Assembly (NCBI GenBank): GCA_964019425.1
Contig: OZ025815.1
Coordinates: forward strand, 372,001 to 436,000
Direction: 5' to 3'
DNA from: Flectonema sp. DT1601
Lineage: Eukaryota > Euglenozoa > Diplonemea > Diplonemida > Diplonemidae
DNA: 64,000 bases
Of the stretch, positions 55,770 to 64,000 are shown in pieces. Numbering within the stretch: the first letter of the stretch is position 1; each line of letters starts with the position of its first letter. Position numbers and translations under genes: made by a program. A model generated the notes under the pieces. The model searched no databases. It was not told the origin of the DNA and saw nothing but the letters and a program-made list of their open reading frames with translations.

Positions 55770-56170
55770 GGACTTTTCTCCGTTTGTTTTACATCAAAAA
55801 TAAAGTTATTTCTCCGTTGCTCGCACCCGAAAAAAGATTTTCGCTGTTGTGAATAACTCTTTCTTTTCTTTGCTGTTGGGTGCCACACTTTTTTTTTCCT
55901 GCTTTTCACTAAGCCGCAAAATGAATTCACTGGAAGGTCAGAAAATTCGAATAGTCAGTCGTTCACATTAGCAACCAGAAAAAAAAAAATTGAAGTTTTA
56001 CTACGGGCGGCACACAACGGCGAAAAGAAAATACTGGTGGCACAACATCGATTTTTTTAATTTTTAATTTTATTTTTTTTTAATACAGAGAAAAAACTTA
56101 TTTTGGGTGGTGCGCTACGGAGAAAAATAAAGTTTTGGAAGAGCAACGGTGAATTTTCCTATTTTTTTTT
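55770..56170. repeat. Fold-back region with inverted, internally repeated arms
   Basis: The left arm (~55770-55890) contains 'ctccgttgctcgcaccc' and 'gctgttgggtgccacac'. The right arm (~55980-56160) contains the approximate reverse complements 'gggcggcacacaacggc' and 'gggtggtgcgctacggag', then 'gaagagcaacgg'. Each arm itself looks like two or three copies of a short 'ggtggcrcacaacgg-gaaaa' monomer. About 90 bp of unique DNA lies between. Such arms are typical of Foldback-like or MITE DNA elements. Confidence 0.5.
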
Positions 56171-56382
56171 AATACGGAGAATATCTCGAAACCCTTGTTG
56201 TTGCAAGTTATCTAGTATCTAGAAAGTAATACTCTGTGACAGACAGAAGGGTAGCCACAGTACCTTGTGAGCTTAAGAGCGGTAAGGAGGCATAGCTGAA
56301 CGAATGAGCTGTTTTTCTGTGTCTAAGTAATACTTTTTTTTTTGGTTTTCTGTTTTTCTGATTTGATTCTTTGCTGATTTTG

Positions 56383-56385
56383 CTA

Positions 56386-56413
<28 letters not shown>
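56383..56413 (+). repeat. (ATT)n microsatellite
   Basis: Tandem ATT trinucleotides. Similar tracts occur at 27768-27794, 36797-36815 and 58739-58770. Confidence 0.85.
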
Positions 56414-56416
<3 letters not shown>

Positions 56417-56927
56417 TGTCATAGATGGGTGGCACACAAGGGCTTTTAAGCGAATTTCGCTTTTTAGTTTTTCTCGTTGCTAGAAGAAATTTCTTTTTTA
56501 GCCTTGTTTCTGAGCTGTTTTCGCTTTTATTTTTGGCTTCTCTGCTCTTTGTGAGTTGCAGACCACACAACGAAGCTGAATGTTGTGAGATGATATCTGC
56601 GCAAGGCACGTAAACTTTTAATGCGATTCATCACTTTGCTAAATATAAATACGAGTCAAATTCCAAGAGTGATAACAGAAATGACAACATTGATATATTT
56701 AAAGTGAAAAGTACAACTCGGTGCGTGTATTGATGAAACCAGTGAGATGAAGGGAAGCAGCTTGTTAATACTTTCTCATCATCAAAGTTGTCGTAATCCT
56801 GGGCACACTTGGAGGCGCGCGCAAAGATGTGTTAGCAACTCTCAAGAGTAGGCGAATTTAAGCGAAAAAAAAGGAGAAATACATAGGCTAATGAACGAGA
56901 AGAAAGAAATACAGATGCTTACCATCT

Positions 56928-58737
56928 ATATGAGAACGTGCCAAAAGTAGGGTACAATTTTGGGCCACGGGTATCTGACGGTCCCTAAGTGTGAATCCGA
57001 CCACTTTTCACAAGATATTTTGTACTCAAAAAATGCAATTCCGTGTCTGGGAAGTGATTTTACTCACCGCTAGTTTGAAAATTCCATATTTTCCCTAAGA
57101 GCTTACCTGTAGTATAAGGAGAATGGTAGTGATACTAAGTTCGACCAGGTGCTTAATAGGCAGTACTGATAATACAATGATGTGCTTTCTTTTTTATAAA
57201 AATCATTGATTTTGCTGAAGTTCTTAATTGCTACACGTCACTGGGAGTGCTGGAAGTACTGCTACTAGCACAGGTACTACTGATACTGGTACACATACTG
57301 TCACTACTGGTAATGATGCTACTGGTGCTGCTTTCAAATTCTGATCTAGGGCAGTTGCGCAAGTCGTGGTCAACCCCACCGCACCCCTTACACTGACGCT
57401 GCTTTCTTTTCCTTTTGGGTATCTGTGTCCCTTTTCCCCCAAGCAACTGTATTTCCCCTGCTTGTAGAAATGGCTATTGCCTTCCTGCGGAACCTGTGGC
57501 AATGTACCCTTTTCTTTGTAGTCTAGGGTGATCACCAGACTGTCACCTGGGTCTTGTGTTTTTTCAGCGTAAATCGCGTTCTGGCGTCGGAATTCCTCAG
57601 TGTGAAGATCAATCTCTACGAGTTGCTGAATGTATTCTGCAGCCTGAAGTTTAATATTTTGGGGTACACTTCCAGGAGAATTGAGCATGCACTGGAGAAT
57701 AAGACCACTTGAGCGAGAGACATTCCAGACACTCATCGAGTAACCGGACTTCCCTTTAGCACTTTTAAGGAGCTTCCCCAGTTTCTTCCTGATTGACTGG
57801 CCTGCCAGGCAGTAGTTACAAACATCAGTTCGGCGGGCCAGTTTGCGGAATTCTTCTTTTCTCATCCTACGAAAGGTTGCCATTGAAATCTTATCTCTGA
57901 GAGAGCTGCTCTCATAGATGCTCCGGAAAGTTGGCAAGACATTCTGGATGGTGACAGTTGAGTCTCGCACCTTCGACAGCCTCTTCAGTGTGATAGAGGT
58001 TTCCGCCGATGCTGCCCTGTGCTCGCTGTCGACAACTTCTGCCATCTCCTCATTGGTTTTTTCTTGGCCGTCCTAGCATCTGAGCCTCACTGTTTCTCTC
58101 ACCCCATGCCTTCCTTCCGATCTTAATACCGGCTTCTGCAAAGTGTTAAAACTTCCACCCGTTGCTGTCAAGTGTTTTAAAAACTCTCCTCCTCCTTCCA
58201 ACTTCTAAACTACTTATCATCTCACCTACACAAGGGGGAACAACACATTTCCACAGACTTGATATGCCAGTAACATCCCTGAGCATGCTGTCAACATCGC
58301 CTCCTGAAAGGCACTCAAGCAGCTGTTTTGCTAATCTCACCTGTCTCTTTGTCGACCCACTAGCACTGTTTCGCTCCCCCTATTGGAGCTGCTCACCCAT
58401 TTCTGTCATTAGCTCTTTGAACCGCGAGATAACAACTTTTTCTTGCATGTTTCTGGATGTTGTAGGAATTTAACTGGTTTCAGATAAATAAACGACATGA
58501 TTTAAAAAGGCAGCAAAAATGGTTCATACAGGACAAAGGCCTGTTAGCCTACAAAGAGGGGTCTTTAGTGAAGGAAATATGGAATTTTGAAACTAGCGGT
58601 GAGTAAAATCACTTCCCAGACACGGAATTGCATTTTTTGAGTATAAAATATCTTGTGAAAAGTGGTCGGATTCACACTTAGGGACTGTCAGATACCCGTG
58701 GCCCAAAATTGTACCCTACTTTTGGCATCCTCTCATA

Positions 58738-58738
<1 letters not shown>
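56928..58738 (-). mobile_element. DNA transposon with ~165-bp near-identical terminal inverted repeats
   Basis: The left end (56928-57092) and right end (58573-58738) are reverse complements over about 165 bp with only a handful of mismatches, so the insertion is young or the ends were recently homogenised. The inner ends start TGCCAAAAGTAGGGT (56939 inwards and 58727 inwards), with a further ATATGAGA on each side. Internal coding sequence is on the minus strand. I could not identify a target-site duplication. The superfamily is uncertain, and at 1.8 kb the element is probably an internally deleted, non-autonomous copy. Confidence 0.8.
57224..58340 (-). pseudogene. Transposon-encoded protein remnant with CCHC zinc knuckle
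   Basis: On the minus strand, 58045-57440 encodes a basic helical protein with 'KLARRTDVCNYC', the block 'VEIDLHTEEFRRQNAIYAE' and 'DSLVITLDYKEK'. In an adjoining frame (57446-57231) it continues as a Lys/Arg stretch and a zinc knuckle C-x2-C-x4-H-x4-C (CKGCGGVDHDLRNC), then a Ser/Thr-rich tail. A separate 64-codon frame at 58340-58146 may be its N-terminal part. The frame is disrupted, and no DDE triad is evident. 'D-Y/F-K-E-K/N' blocks of this kind occur in transposase-like proteins of invertebrates and protists, from memory only; no family is assigned. Confidence 0.55.
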
Positions 58739-58771
<33 letters not shown>

Positions 58772-58772
58772 T

Positions 58773-58812
<40 letters not shown>

Positions 58813-58850
58813 TTCTTTTCTTTTCTTTTCTTTCTTTTTTTTTTTTTTTC
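58739..58850 (+). repeat. (ATT)n followed by (TTTC)n microsatellite
   Basis: About 11 ATT units and then a TTTC/TTTTC tract directly abut the right end of the transposon. The insertion may have gone into, or seeded, this tract. Confidence 0.85.
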
Positions 58851-59057
58851 GTATGCTTCGCTTCGTTTTGTTTATTTTAGTACTTAGCTTAATGAAGCTA
58901 GACACCTATTTAAATACTTAGCAGCTTAGTATGAAAATAATTCTTATCAGAGGGAAAAAAAAAAAAAAAAAAAAAAAAAACAGCTGCTTTGTATCACTAG
59001 TAATCTTGTTTGTACATTTTTTTTTTTCAAGAAAAAGCGCAAAAAAAAAAAAAAAAA
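58851..59057. other. Upstream region of the amidase gene
   Basis: It contains an A run at ~58954-58980, a long T tract ending 'ttttcaag' (AG 59030-59031) and a poly-A stretch directly before the ATG at 59058. No coding sequence is seen. Confidence 0.5.
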
Positions 59058-60146
59058 ATGTTTCGCATGTTGATGTTAGTTGTTGCTACATCATTTGTAG
59101 CAGCAGCTCAAAACAACCCGAGCTATCCGATGCCTGAGTACGTAATTAATCTAGACAAACCTGCAGCAGAACGATGGAATCATGTAGTATCTGATTTAAA
59201 ACCAAAAATAATAGTCGTCATGGACTGGCTGTTAGGAATCGTTGGTGAGGGAAAACCAATGCACCACATAGCAGAACCACTGAGACAAGCAGTACTCTTA
59301 GCCAAAACATGGGATGCAGACTTCCTATCTGAAATGAATGGAGTAGCGAAGTCTCTAAATATATCAGTCGAAAGTGTTCAATACGCTAATTTATTTTATG
59401 AGTTTGGACCACTTGCGTGTACTGGTATTGTGACAAGTCTTCCTAATAATGGAACCATAATCCACTCAAGAAATCAAGACTTTAGTATCCCAGGACTACC
59501 TGAAATAACTATTTGGGTTAAGTTTATTAAGAATAACAAACTTCAGTATCAGGGCACTACTTTTGCTTCTTACATAGGACTACCGACTGCTATGAGAACT
59601 GGTGCCTTTTCTGTTGAGGCAAACACTCGCTTTACTGGAGGAGCCATCGACTTTGAAAGTAACATTAAGAGCGCCAGAGAAGGAGGTTTCACTGTCGGTT
59701 ATTTTATAAGAAATGCTATCTCTAATGTTGGATCGTACTCTGAAGCAGTTTCTGTTTGGTCAAAGCAACTGTTGATTGCTCCTGCTTACTACACCATGGC
59801 TGGTATTAATAATTGGCAAGGAGCAGTCATCACTCGTGACAGAGACGGTCTAGCAGACAACAGTACTACTGGTAGAGGTCTTTGGACAATATCACCTCCG
59901 ACTAGTATTGATCCAAACAGCTGGTTTAGAGTCGAAACAAACTTCGATCATTGGACTCCTGTTCAAGATGGTCGCAGACTAAAAGCGAATGAGTTAATGA
60001 AAGGAATCACTCAACATAATGTGAATCTTTCTGGTCTTTATTCTGTGTTATCAACGCCTCCGGTTCTTGCTAAGGATACAATATACACAGCTCAGATGGT
60101 TCCAGCTACTGGTTACTACACTGCTTATCTCAGAAGACTGAAGTAG
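59058..60146 (+). CDS. NAAA/acid ceramidase-like Ntn-hydrolase, secreted
   Basis: It has 362 residues. The N-terminus (MFRMLMLVVATSFVAAAQ) is a good signal peptide. 'YEFGPLACTGIV' followed by 'IIHSRNQDF' is the maturation site and active site of the N-acylethanolamine acid amidase/acid ceramidase family. Cys121 would become the N-terminal nucleophile after self-cleavage, and Arg138 and Asp141 match the conserved R-N-x-D. A later 'GAVITRDRDG' and 'W.RVETNFDHW' are also family-like. These lysosomal enzymes cleave N-acylethanolamines or ceramide. An apparent earlier start at 59010 lies in poly-A-derived sequence and is rejected. Length agrees with NAAA (~360). Exact substrate is unknown. Confidence 0.88.
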   Translation: MFRMLMLVVATSFVAAAQNNPSYPMPEYVINLDKPAAERWNHVVSDLKPKIIVVMDWLLGIVGEGKPMHHIAEPLRQAVLLAKTWDADFLSEMNGVAKSLNISVESVQYANLFYEFGPLACTGIVTSLPNNGTIIHSRNQDFSIPGLPEITIWVKFIKNNKLQYQGTTFASYIGLPTAMRTGAFSVEANTRFTGGAIDFESNIKSAREGGFTVGYFIRNAISNVGSYSEAVSVWSKQLLIAPAYYTMAGINNWQGAVITRDRDGLADNSTTGRGLWTISPPTSIDPNSWFRVETNFDHWTPVQDGRRLKANELMKGITQHNVNLSGLYSVLSTPPVLAKDTIYTAQMVPATGYYTAYLRRLK

Positions 60147-60704
60147 AGATCTTTAGCTCTTCTTAAATAACTACAGCCCATCTTGTCTATTTGTGATGTT
60201 TGTACTAGTTGTGTAGTGTGAATATTGTGGTATTGTGGTATTCGTATTTAGCTTACAGATGAGTTGCCCTTTAAATAGTATTCAGGTTGACTTCGTTTAT
60301 CTGTTTCCCTCCCGGCACCCCTTTATCGTACACACGCCATGTTGGGAAACCCATGTGAAAGGGTCCCCACTTTCTCTCCTGCCTTTTAATAATTGTCGAC
60401 CATCCGCTGTTTGTTTGTAGTGTTTTGGTAGTCTTTTCACTTCTCGTCGGTGAGAGTCTCACAGATAATGAATAATTGATCGTAAGTAACTTCTTGTAGT
60501 CCACTATCACTGGTTAATTTTGTTAAATTTCAAACTTAACAAAACAAAACTGGTTCAATGAAGGAATCACAAACAAGTTATCAGTTGAACGAAACTATTC
60601 CTTCTCACTAACGTATGCGATCGCAGTTTTTATTTATATTTAAATGGAAAGTATTCATCTGAAAATAAATCCTTTTTATTTACTACAGAACGACACATCC
60701 ACAT
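60147..60704. other. Intergenic region
   Basis: No gene is recognised. A pyrimidine-rich 'cctttttatttactacag' ends at 60688, 16 nt before the next ATG. Confidence 0.55.
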
Positions 60705-61397
60705 ATGATTGATGTAGGCCTGACTGAGGATCAGCTGAGGAAATATGTGGAACCCAAGAATGTCGCAATATTTGAAGGAGGAGAATACGTACCAACTAGA
60801 AAGAGTGCGATATTCAACCTCGTTGAGATCGAAGAGGAAATAAAAGAAATTATTGCTGAGAATACTGCACTCGAATTAAAGATTCGCGATAAGGAAATTG
60901 ATGGAGCTTTTGAACTATACTTCCAAGTTATGGGATTTCTAATGGTAGTCACAATTGTGAAAATTATAACTTTTTACAAAACGAGGAGTACCAAAGAACC
61001 ATCCAGTAAGGTAATGTTTAGAGCCTTATACGATCGTGATCTTTATGAGCACGGATTGGTTCCTCTCGTCATCGGGACGGTCAGCCTCACTCTCATCATT
61101 TTCAGTTTTAATCAACAGCTGGAGTTCCTTAGGAATAATACTTGGTCGGTCCTCTCTGTTGCCGGTTTCACAGGTGGAGAAGTGTTTTATATATCTGTGG
61201 TATTCTGTACTGCTTTATGTTTTTGTAGTTTACTTGGATACTTATCAATCTTGGTACTTAAAGGTGCGGCTGTCTATTTATTTGGAAAACATGATTCTCT
61301 GGCGTACTTGAATTACGTCGAACCAGAATCTAAACATTCGGATTTTAAATTAGCCATTGGGCATATTGAAGACAAGTTCTCTGTTAAAGGGACGTGA
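60705..61397 (+). CDS. Membrane protein of unknown function, first of adjacent pair
   Basis: It has 230 residues. The first ~75 are soluble and acidic, with a predicted coiled coil (IEEEIKEIIAENTALELKI). About three membrane segments follow: ~77-95, ~122-142 and a long hydrophobic region ~155-195. The C-terminus is hydrophilic. No family is recognised. The next gene starts only 31 bp after the stop and has the same order of helix, membrane segment, charged loop, segment and segment, so the two may be diverged tandem duplicates or partners in a complex. Confidence 0.68.
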   Translation: MIDVGLTEDQLRKYVEPKNVAIFEGGEYVPTRKSAIFNLVEIEEEIKEIIAENTALELKIRDKEIDGAFELYFQVMGFLMVVTIVKIITFYKTRSTKEPSSKVMFRALYDRDLYEHGLVPLVIGTVSLTLIIFSFNQQLEFLRNNTWSVLSVAGFTGGEVFYISVVFCTALCFCSLLGYLSILVLKGAAVYLFGKHDSLAYLNYVEPESKHSDFKLAIGHIEDKFSVKGT

Positions 61398-61428
61398 AAT
61401 TAATCAAACTGATAGTCTTCTCTGAGGA
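61398..61428 (+). promoter_or_regulatory. 31-bp spacer with pyrimidine tract and AG, candidate trans-splice acceptor
   Basis: Between the stop of one gene and the ATG of the next lie only 31 bases, which include 'gtcttctctgag' (AG 61425-61426). This is too short for a normal Pol II terminator plus promoter. Co-transcription with internal processing is the simplest reading. Confidence 0.4.
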
Positions 61429-62361
61429 ATGAGATATTTTAAATTTGACAGCCTGCTATTCACAACCATGTCAGTGTATTCATGCATTCTGATGATCATA
61501 TTGTGTGTCACGGAACAGTCTAGAGCTTTACACTCTGACGATGAACTGCAAACAAATACACAAACTACTGAGAACAATCAACTCACTGATGCACTTAACA
61601 GATGCTCTGAAGTAAGACAGCGACGATCTTATTTACGACACATATCTGACAACGAACAATTAATATCGAAAAGAATCAAAACGTTGTCTTTCATTATGGT
61701 AGGAGGCTCACTTATAGCAATCACATTCATAATTCTTATTGTATGGCATGGATTGAGGTTCTTAGGATACTTTGAAGAACCTGAAAAAGATGATAACTTC
61801 AAGCAATTACTGGAAAATCAAAGATACGTTAAAACACTACTTCAAAAGGAACTAGAATCAAAAGCCTATTCTTACATAACTATCGGTGGTTGTATTGTTG
61901 TCATAGTACTTTCTGTGGTTAATTATGTAACGAACGCTTTAGCAGCAGAGAATTCAATATTAATTACCGCCTTACGATGGCTACTAGGAATTGAAGGACT
62001 TATGATGAGCATCCGAGTTATCCTACTTGTGGCATTTGGATGTGTGTTACAGATAGGGATACGATTTATATATGTGGGGTGTCGATCACTGTGTCAAAAC
62101 ACTTCTCTGGGACACGCAGATGTAATTCTAACTCATGCGGTCGCACGTATTCAGTATCACCAAATATATTCACCTCCTTCTGTTGTTGATACCTACACAA
62201 GACAAGCTGCTATTCTATCTTCAACAATAAAGTCAGAGCAAAGAGTTCATAGTTTAGAGAATTCAAGACAGGAGAACAACAGATATCGAGAGCAAAATTT
62301 ATTACTTAATAACGAAAGCAAATGTGATCTATCAGAGAATAGGCCGAAGCTCCTGAGATGA
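61429..62361 (+). CDS. Membrane protein of unknown function, second of adjacent pair
   Basis: It has 310 residues from the ATG at 61429; a second ATG at 61468 has a better context (aaccATG) and would begin with a textbook signal peptide (MSVYSCILMIILCVTEQSRA). A luminal acidic/Asn-rich stretch follows, then a membrane segment (~88-106), a charged loop with a Lys/Glu-rich helix, a second segment (~146-168), a third (~190-214), and a long hydrophilic Asn/Arg/Glu-rich tail. No domain is recognised. The general plan repeats that of the gene upstream. Confidence 0.68.
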   Translation: MRYFKFDSLLFTTMSVYSCILMIILCVTEQSRALHSDDELQTNTQTTENNQLTDALNRCSEVRQRRSYLRHISDNEQLISKRIKTLSFIMVGGSLIAITFIILIVWHGLRFLGYFEEPEKDDNFKQLLENQRYVKTLLQKELESKAYSYITIGGCIVVIVLSVVNYVTNALAAENSILITALRWLLGIEGLMMSIRVILLVAFGCVLQIGIRFIYVGCRSLCQNTSLGHADVILTHAVARIQYHQIYSPPSVVDTYTRQAAILSSTIKSEQRVHSLENSRQENNRYREQNLLLNNESKCDLSENRPKLLR

Positions 62362-62894
62362 GCACCGAACCCTCCTGATCCTTGGCAGGTCCGATGCTGA
62401 ATGAATTAGAATTTAGAAAAGAGCAAAACCTGACTATCACTATCTAAGTCGGCAGTCTTTCTGTTTTCGAGCAGCAAATCGGCAAATTGGTAAACTTTGC
62501 GGCTTCAGTACCAAAGGCATCGTGAGAGAATACCTTGGCTTGCAGATCTTTTGTGCGCCTGCTTCGGCCCGTGGTCATAGCAACTCTCAACTTGCTACTT
62601 TTCTTCTTTTTTTGTTGTTGAATCGGGTTTTTGCCCCCGTAATTAATTACTGACTTGGAGTATTTTCTTATTGTCCTCATTCCTCATATTTAAGAACTAA
62701 CCTGAGGTTTTGATTGTCTTCGGAAGATGTGTTATCGTCAATTTAATTTATTTATTTTTCTACAATAGCAGTCAAGGAATGGATTTGATAAATATCATAA
62801 ATTGGAGTAGAGTTGGGTAAGTCATAATCTCAATATTTATGTGTGAAGTCTATTGATTTATTTCCTCTGGTAGGTTAACACACGACAGAAAAAT
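62362..62894. other. Intergenic region
   Basis: No gene is recognised; minus-strand frames here are short and unremarkable. 'tttcctctggtag' (AG 62872-62873) precedes the next ATG by 21 nt. Confidence 0.5.
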
Positions 62895-63656
62895 ATGTTT
62901 TCAAAACTAGTTGCAGCCTGCGTGATTCTCACTCAGGTTTTAGGACATCCTTCAGCTGCCCTCCGTGCTGCTAACGTATCTTGTGAACAGGCGATTAAGG
63001 GTGGCACTCCAGTAAAATTTTACTCATATCATATTCATGTCTTGTATTGGCAGCATAATGAAGACAGTGTAACTGAGTCGATGGCTCTTCAGAATAAGTT
63101 TATTAAAACATTTGGAATTGATCCAAAAGCTCCCTGTGATGATAGTGAAACAACTCACGGTATTGAACCATCTCTTTGTATTGTTGACAGAGATGAAGAT
63201 CATGCATACTGTCCTTTCTTAACTACAGAATGGGCAGCATTTGTTCCGCCTGCGAACTTGTCAGCGTTGGTTCCATTTTTTACTCAAAACAGAGGAAATC
63301 TCGATGTAGTTATTCATCCAAACTCTGGTTGTGAAGTTTTGGATCATCTCACTTGGCCGGTGTGGTCGGGAAACAAATGGGAACTCGACTCCAGCTGCCT
63401 TCACTACAACTGTCCAGGGTGTGACTTTAACTTCTGTGAGCAAACTGGGAAGTCACTTCAAAGTAATATCACTTCCAACGCAAATCCTTGTAAGACGAAT
63501 GTTTGTTCTGCAGCGTGTACTTCATTTGTGTCGACTGCCGCTGCTGACAGAACAAACTGCCCTAACTTCTGTGATACGAACATTATTCCAGTCTCTGATT
63601 GCAAGGCAGCGTTATCTACTCTAGATCAATGGACATCACAGAATAAAAAATGTTAA
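62895..63656 (+). CDS. Secreted DOPA 4,5-dioxygenase-like protein with Cys-rich tail
   Basis: It has 253 residues with a signal peptide (MFSKLVAACVILTQVLGHP). Residues ~40-160 match the DOPA-dioxygenase family: 'YSYHIHVLYW' (H-x-H), an alpha-helical segment, then 'VVIHPNSGCEVLDHLTWPVW', corresponding to the conserved HPNTG...DH motif. In fungi such enzymes open the DOPA ring; in many bacteria and protists the relatives are uncharacterised. After the domain a ~85-residue Cys-rich extracellular extension follows (CPGCDFNFC, CKTNVCSAAC, CPNFC, terminal KKC). That extension is unusual for the family. The metal-binding histidines are retained, so activity is plausible. Confidence 0.8.
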   Translation: MFSKLVAACVILTQVLGHPSAALRAANVSCEQAIKGGTPVKFYSYHIHVLYWQHNEDSVTESMALQNKFIKTFGIDPKAPCDDSETTHGIEPSLCIVDRDEDHAYCPFLTTEWAAFVPPANLSALVPFFTQNRGNLDVVIHPNSGCEVLDHLTWPVWSGNKWELDSSCLHYNCPGCDFNFCEQTGKSLQSNITSNANPCKTNVCSAACTSFVSTAAADRTNCPNFCDTNIIPVSDCKAALSTLDQWTSQNKKC

Positions 63657-64000
63657 GTATCAGAACATGAGTTGTGTGCTCTCACCACAATAGTATTTTC
63701 TAATAGGGTTGTTGCTTGCTAACTCTATTTTTATTTTTTATTTTTTCTCGTATCTTTTTTTTTTATTTTAGGATAAGGGGAATGCTCCTAAGAAAGATTT
63801 CTTAATTTAACCCGAAACCCAAACATTGTTTGTTTGTTGTCGTACGAATTTTCTTTTGCATTTGATTGAAATTTTGTTGTTTTTTTAATTGACTGACACG
63901 AATAATACTAACTCTCTTTTTTTTAATTTTTTCTCTTTATCTTATTGTTTACTTCAATAGGTCATAAATTCCGCTATTTGAACGGCTTTCGTTTAAAATT
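63657..64000. other. 3' flank to window end
   Basis: AT-rich sequence with T tracts. Nothing coding is seen before the window ends. 'tttacttcaatag' close to the end could precede another gene. Confidence 0.4.

Larger units (their letters stand above)
50149..56927. other. Intergenic repeat-rich region, 6.8 kb
   Basis: No convincing coding frame. It holds family A, B and G repeats (50836-51888), family D copies (52213 and 55055), an inverted fold-back region (55770-56170), an (ATT)n tract (~56383-56413) and many A/T homopolymers. Open frames of 60-134 codons seen here are low-complexity artefacts of poly-A/poly-T. Confidence 0.6.

Noticed and set aside
57224-58045. Host nucleic-acid-binding gene with CCHC finger
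   Set aside because: It lies wholly between near-identical 165-bp inverted repeats on the strand opposite to all host genes and its frame is broken, so it belongs to the transposon.
61380-61430. The two membrane-protein genes being one spliced gene
   Set aside because: A hypothetical GTGAAA...GAG intron between them would be ~33 bp, lacks a CAG/TAG acceptor and joins the frames out of register.

Overview
The window is nuclear DNA of a eukaryote, most likely a free-living or host-associated protist. It is AT-rich and full of A and T homopolymers. Genes are mostly single-exon; the introns that can be proved are short (76-115 bp). Families present include a class III adenylyl cyclase, DHHC palmitoyltransferases, an FBXO3-type F-box/SUKH/ApaG protein, an NAAA/acid-ceramidase-like amidase and a PDZ/zinc-finger protein. 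Together with piggyBac-type DNA these exclude a prokaryote. I cannot name the lineage. A SufB/SufD-type Fe-S assembly protein suggests an organism that has or had a plastid, or that acquired SUF genes laterally, as some anaerobic protists have.

Layout. 1-4.4 kb: the 3' part of a long disordered, internally repetitive protein, then a three-exon RRM protein. 4.4-22.0 kb: about 17.6 kb with no convincing gene, holding dozens of A/T tracts and several short dispersed repeat families. 22.0-33.7 kb: SufD-like protein, a Cys-rich small protein, adenylyl cyclase, a small membrane protein, a TMEM143/DUF3754 protein and a PHD-like finger protein. 33.9-34.5 kb: a degenerate tandem array of strongly structured hairpin units. 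34.8-40.2 kb: PDZ + CCCH + C2H2 protein (three exons), amino-acid transporter (three exons), ubiquitin-like/ankyrin protein. 40.2-43.2 kb: repeats. 43.2-50.1 kb: FBXO3-like protein, a decayed piggyBac element with TTAA ends, two tandem DHHC enzymes, a second ubiquitin-like/ankyrin paralogue with a candidate CaaX end. 50.1-58.7 kb: repeats, fold-back DNA and a 1.8-kb transposon with near-identical 165-bp inverted ends. 59.0-63.7 kb: secreted amidase, two adjacent membrane proteins and a secreted DOPA-dioxygenase-like protein.

The most striking global property is orientation: all 19 host genes lie on the + strand, and only transposon-derived frames lie on the - strand. Nearly every start codon has a pyrimidine-rich stretch ending in AG within about 70 nt upstream, and one gene pair is separated by only 31 bp. 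This is what a unidirectional gene cluster with spliced-leader trans-splicing would look like, though 5'-UTR cis-introns could explain part of it. All six proven introns start with GTATG.

The genes do not form one metabolic pathway. Local duplications (DHHC pair, ankyrin pair, membrane-protein pair) suggest growth by tandem duplication, and the DHHC/CaaX/ankyrin neighbourhood has a lipid-modification theme.
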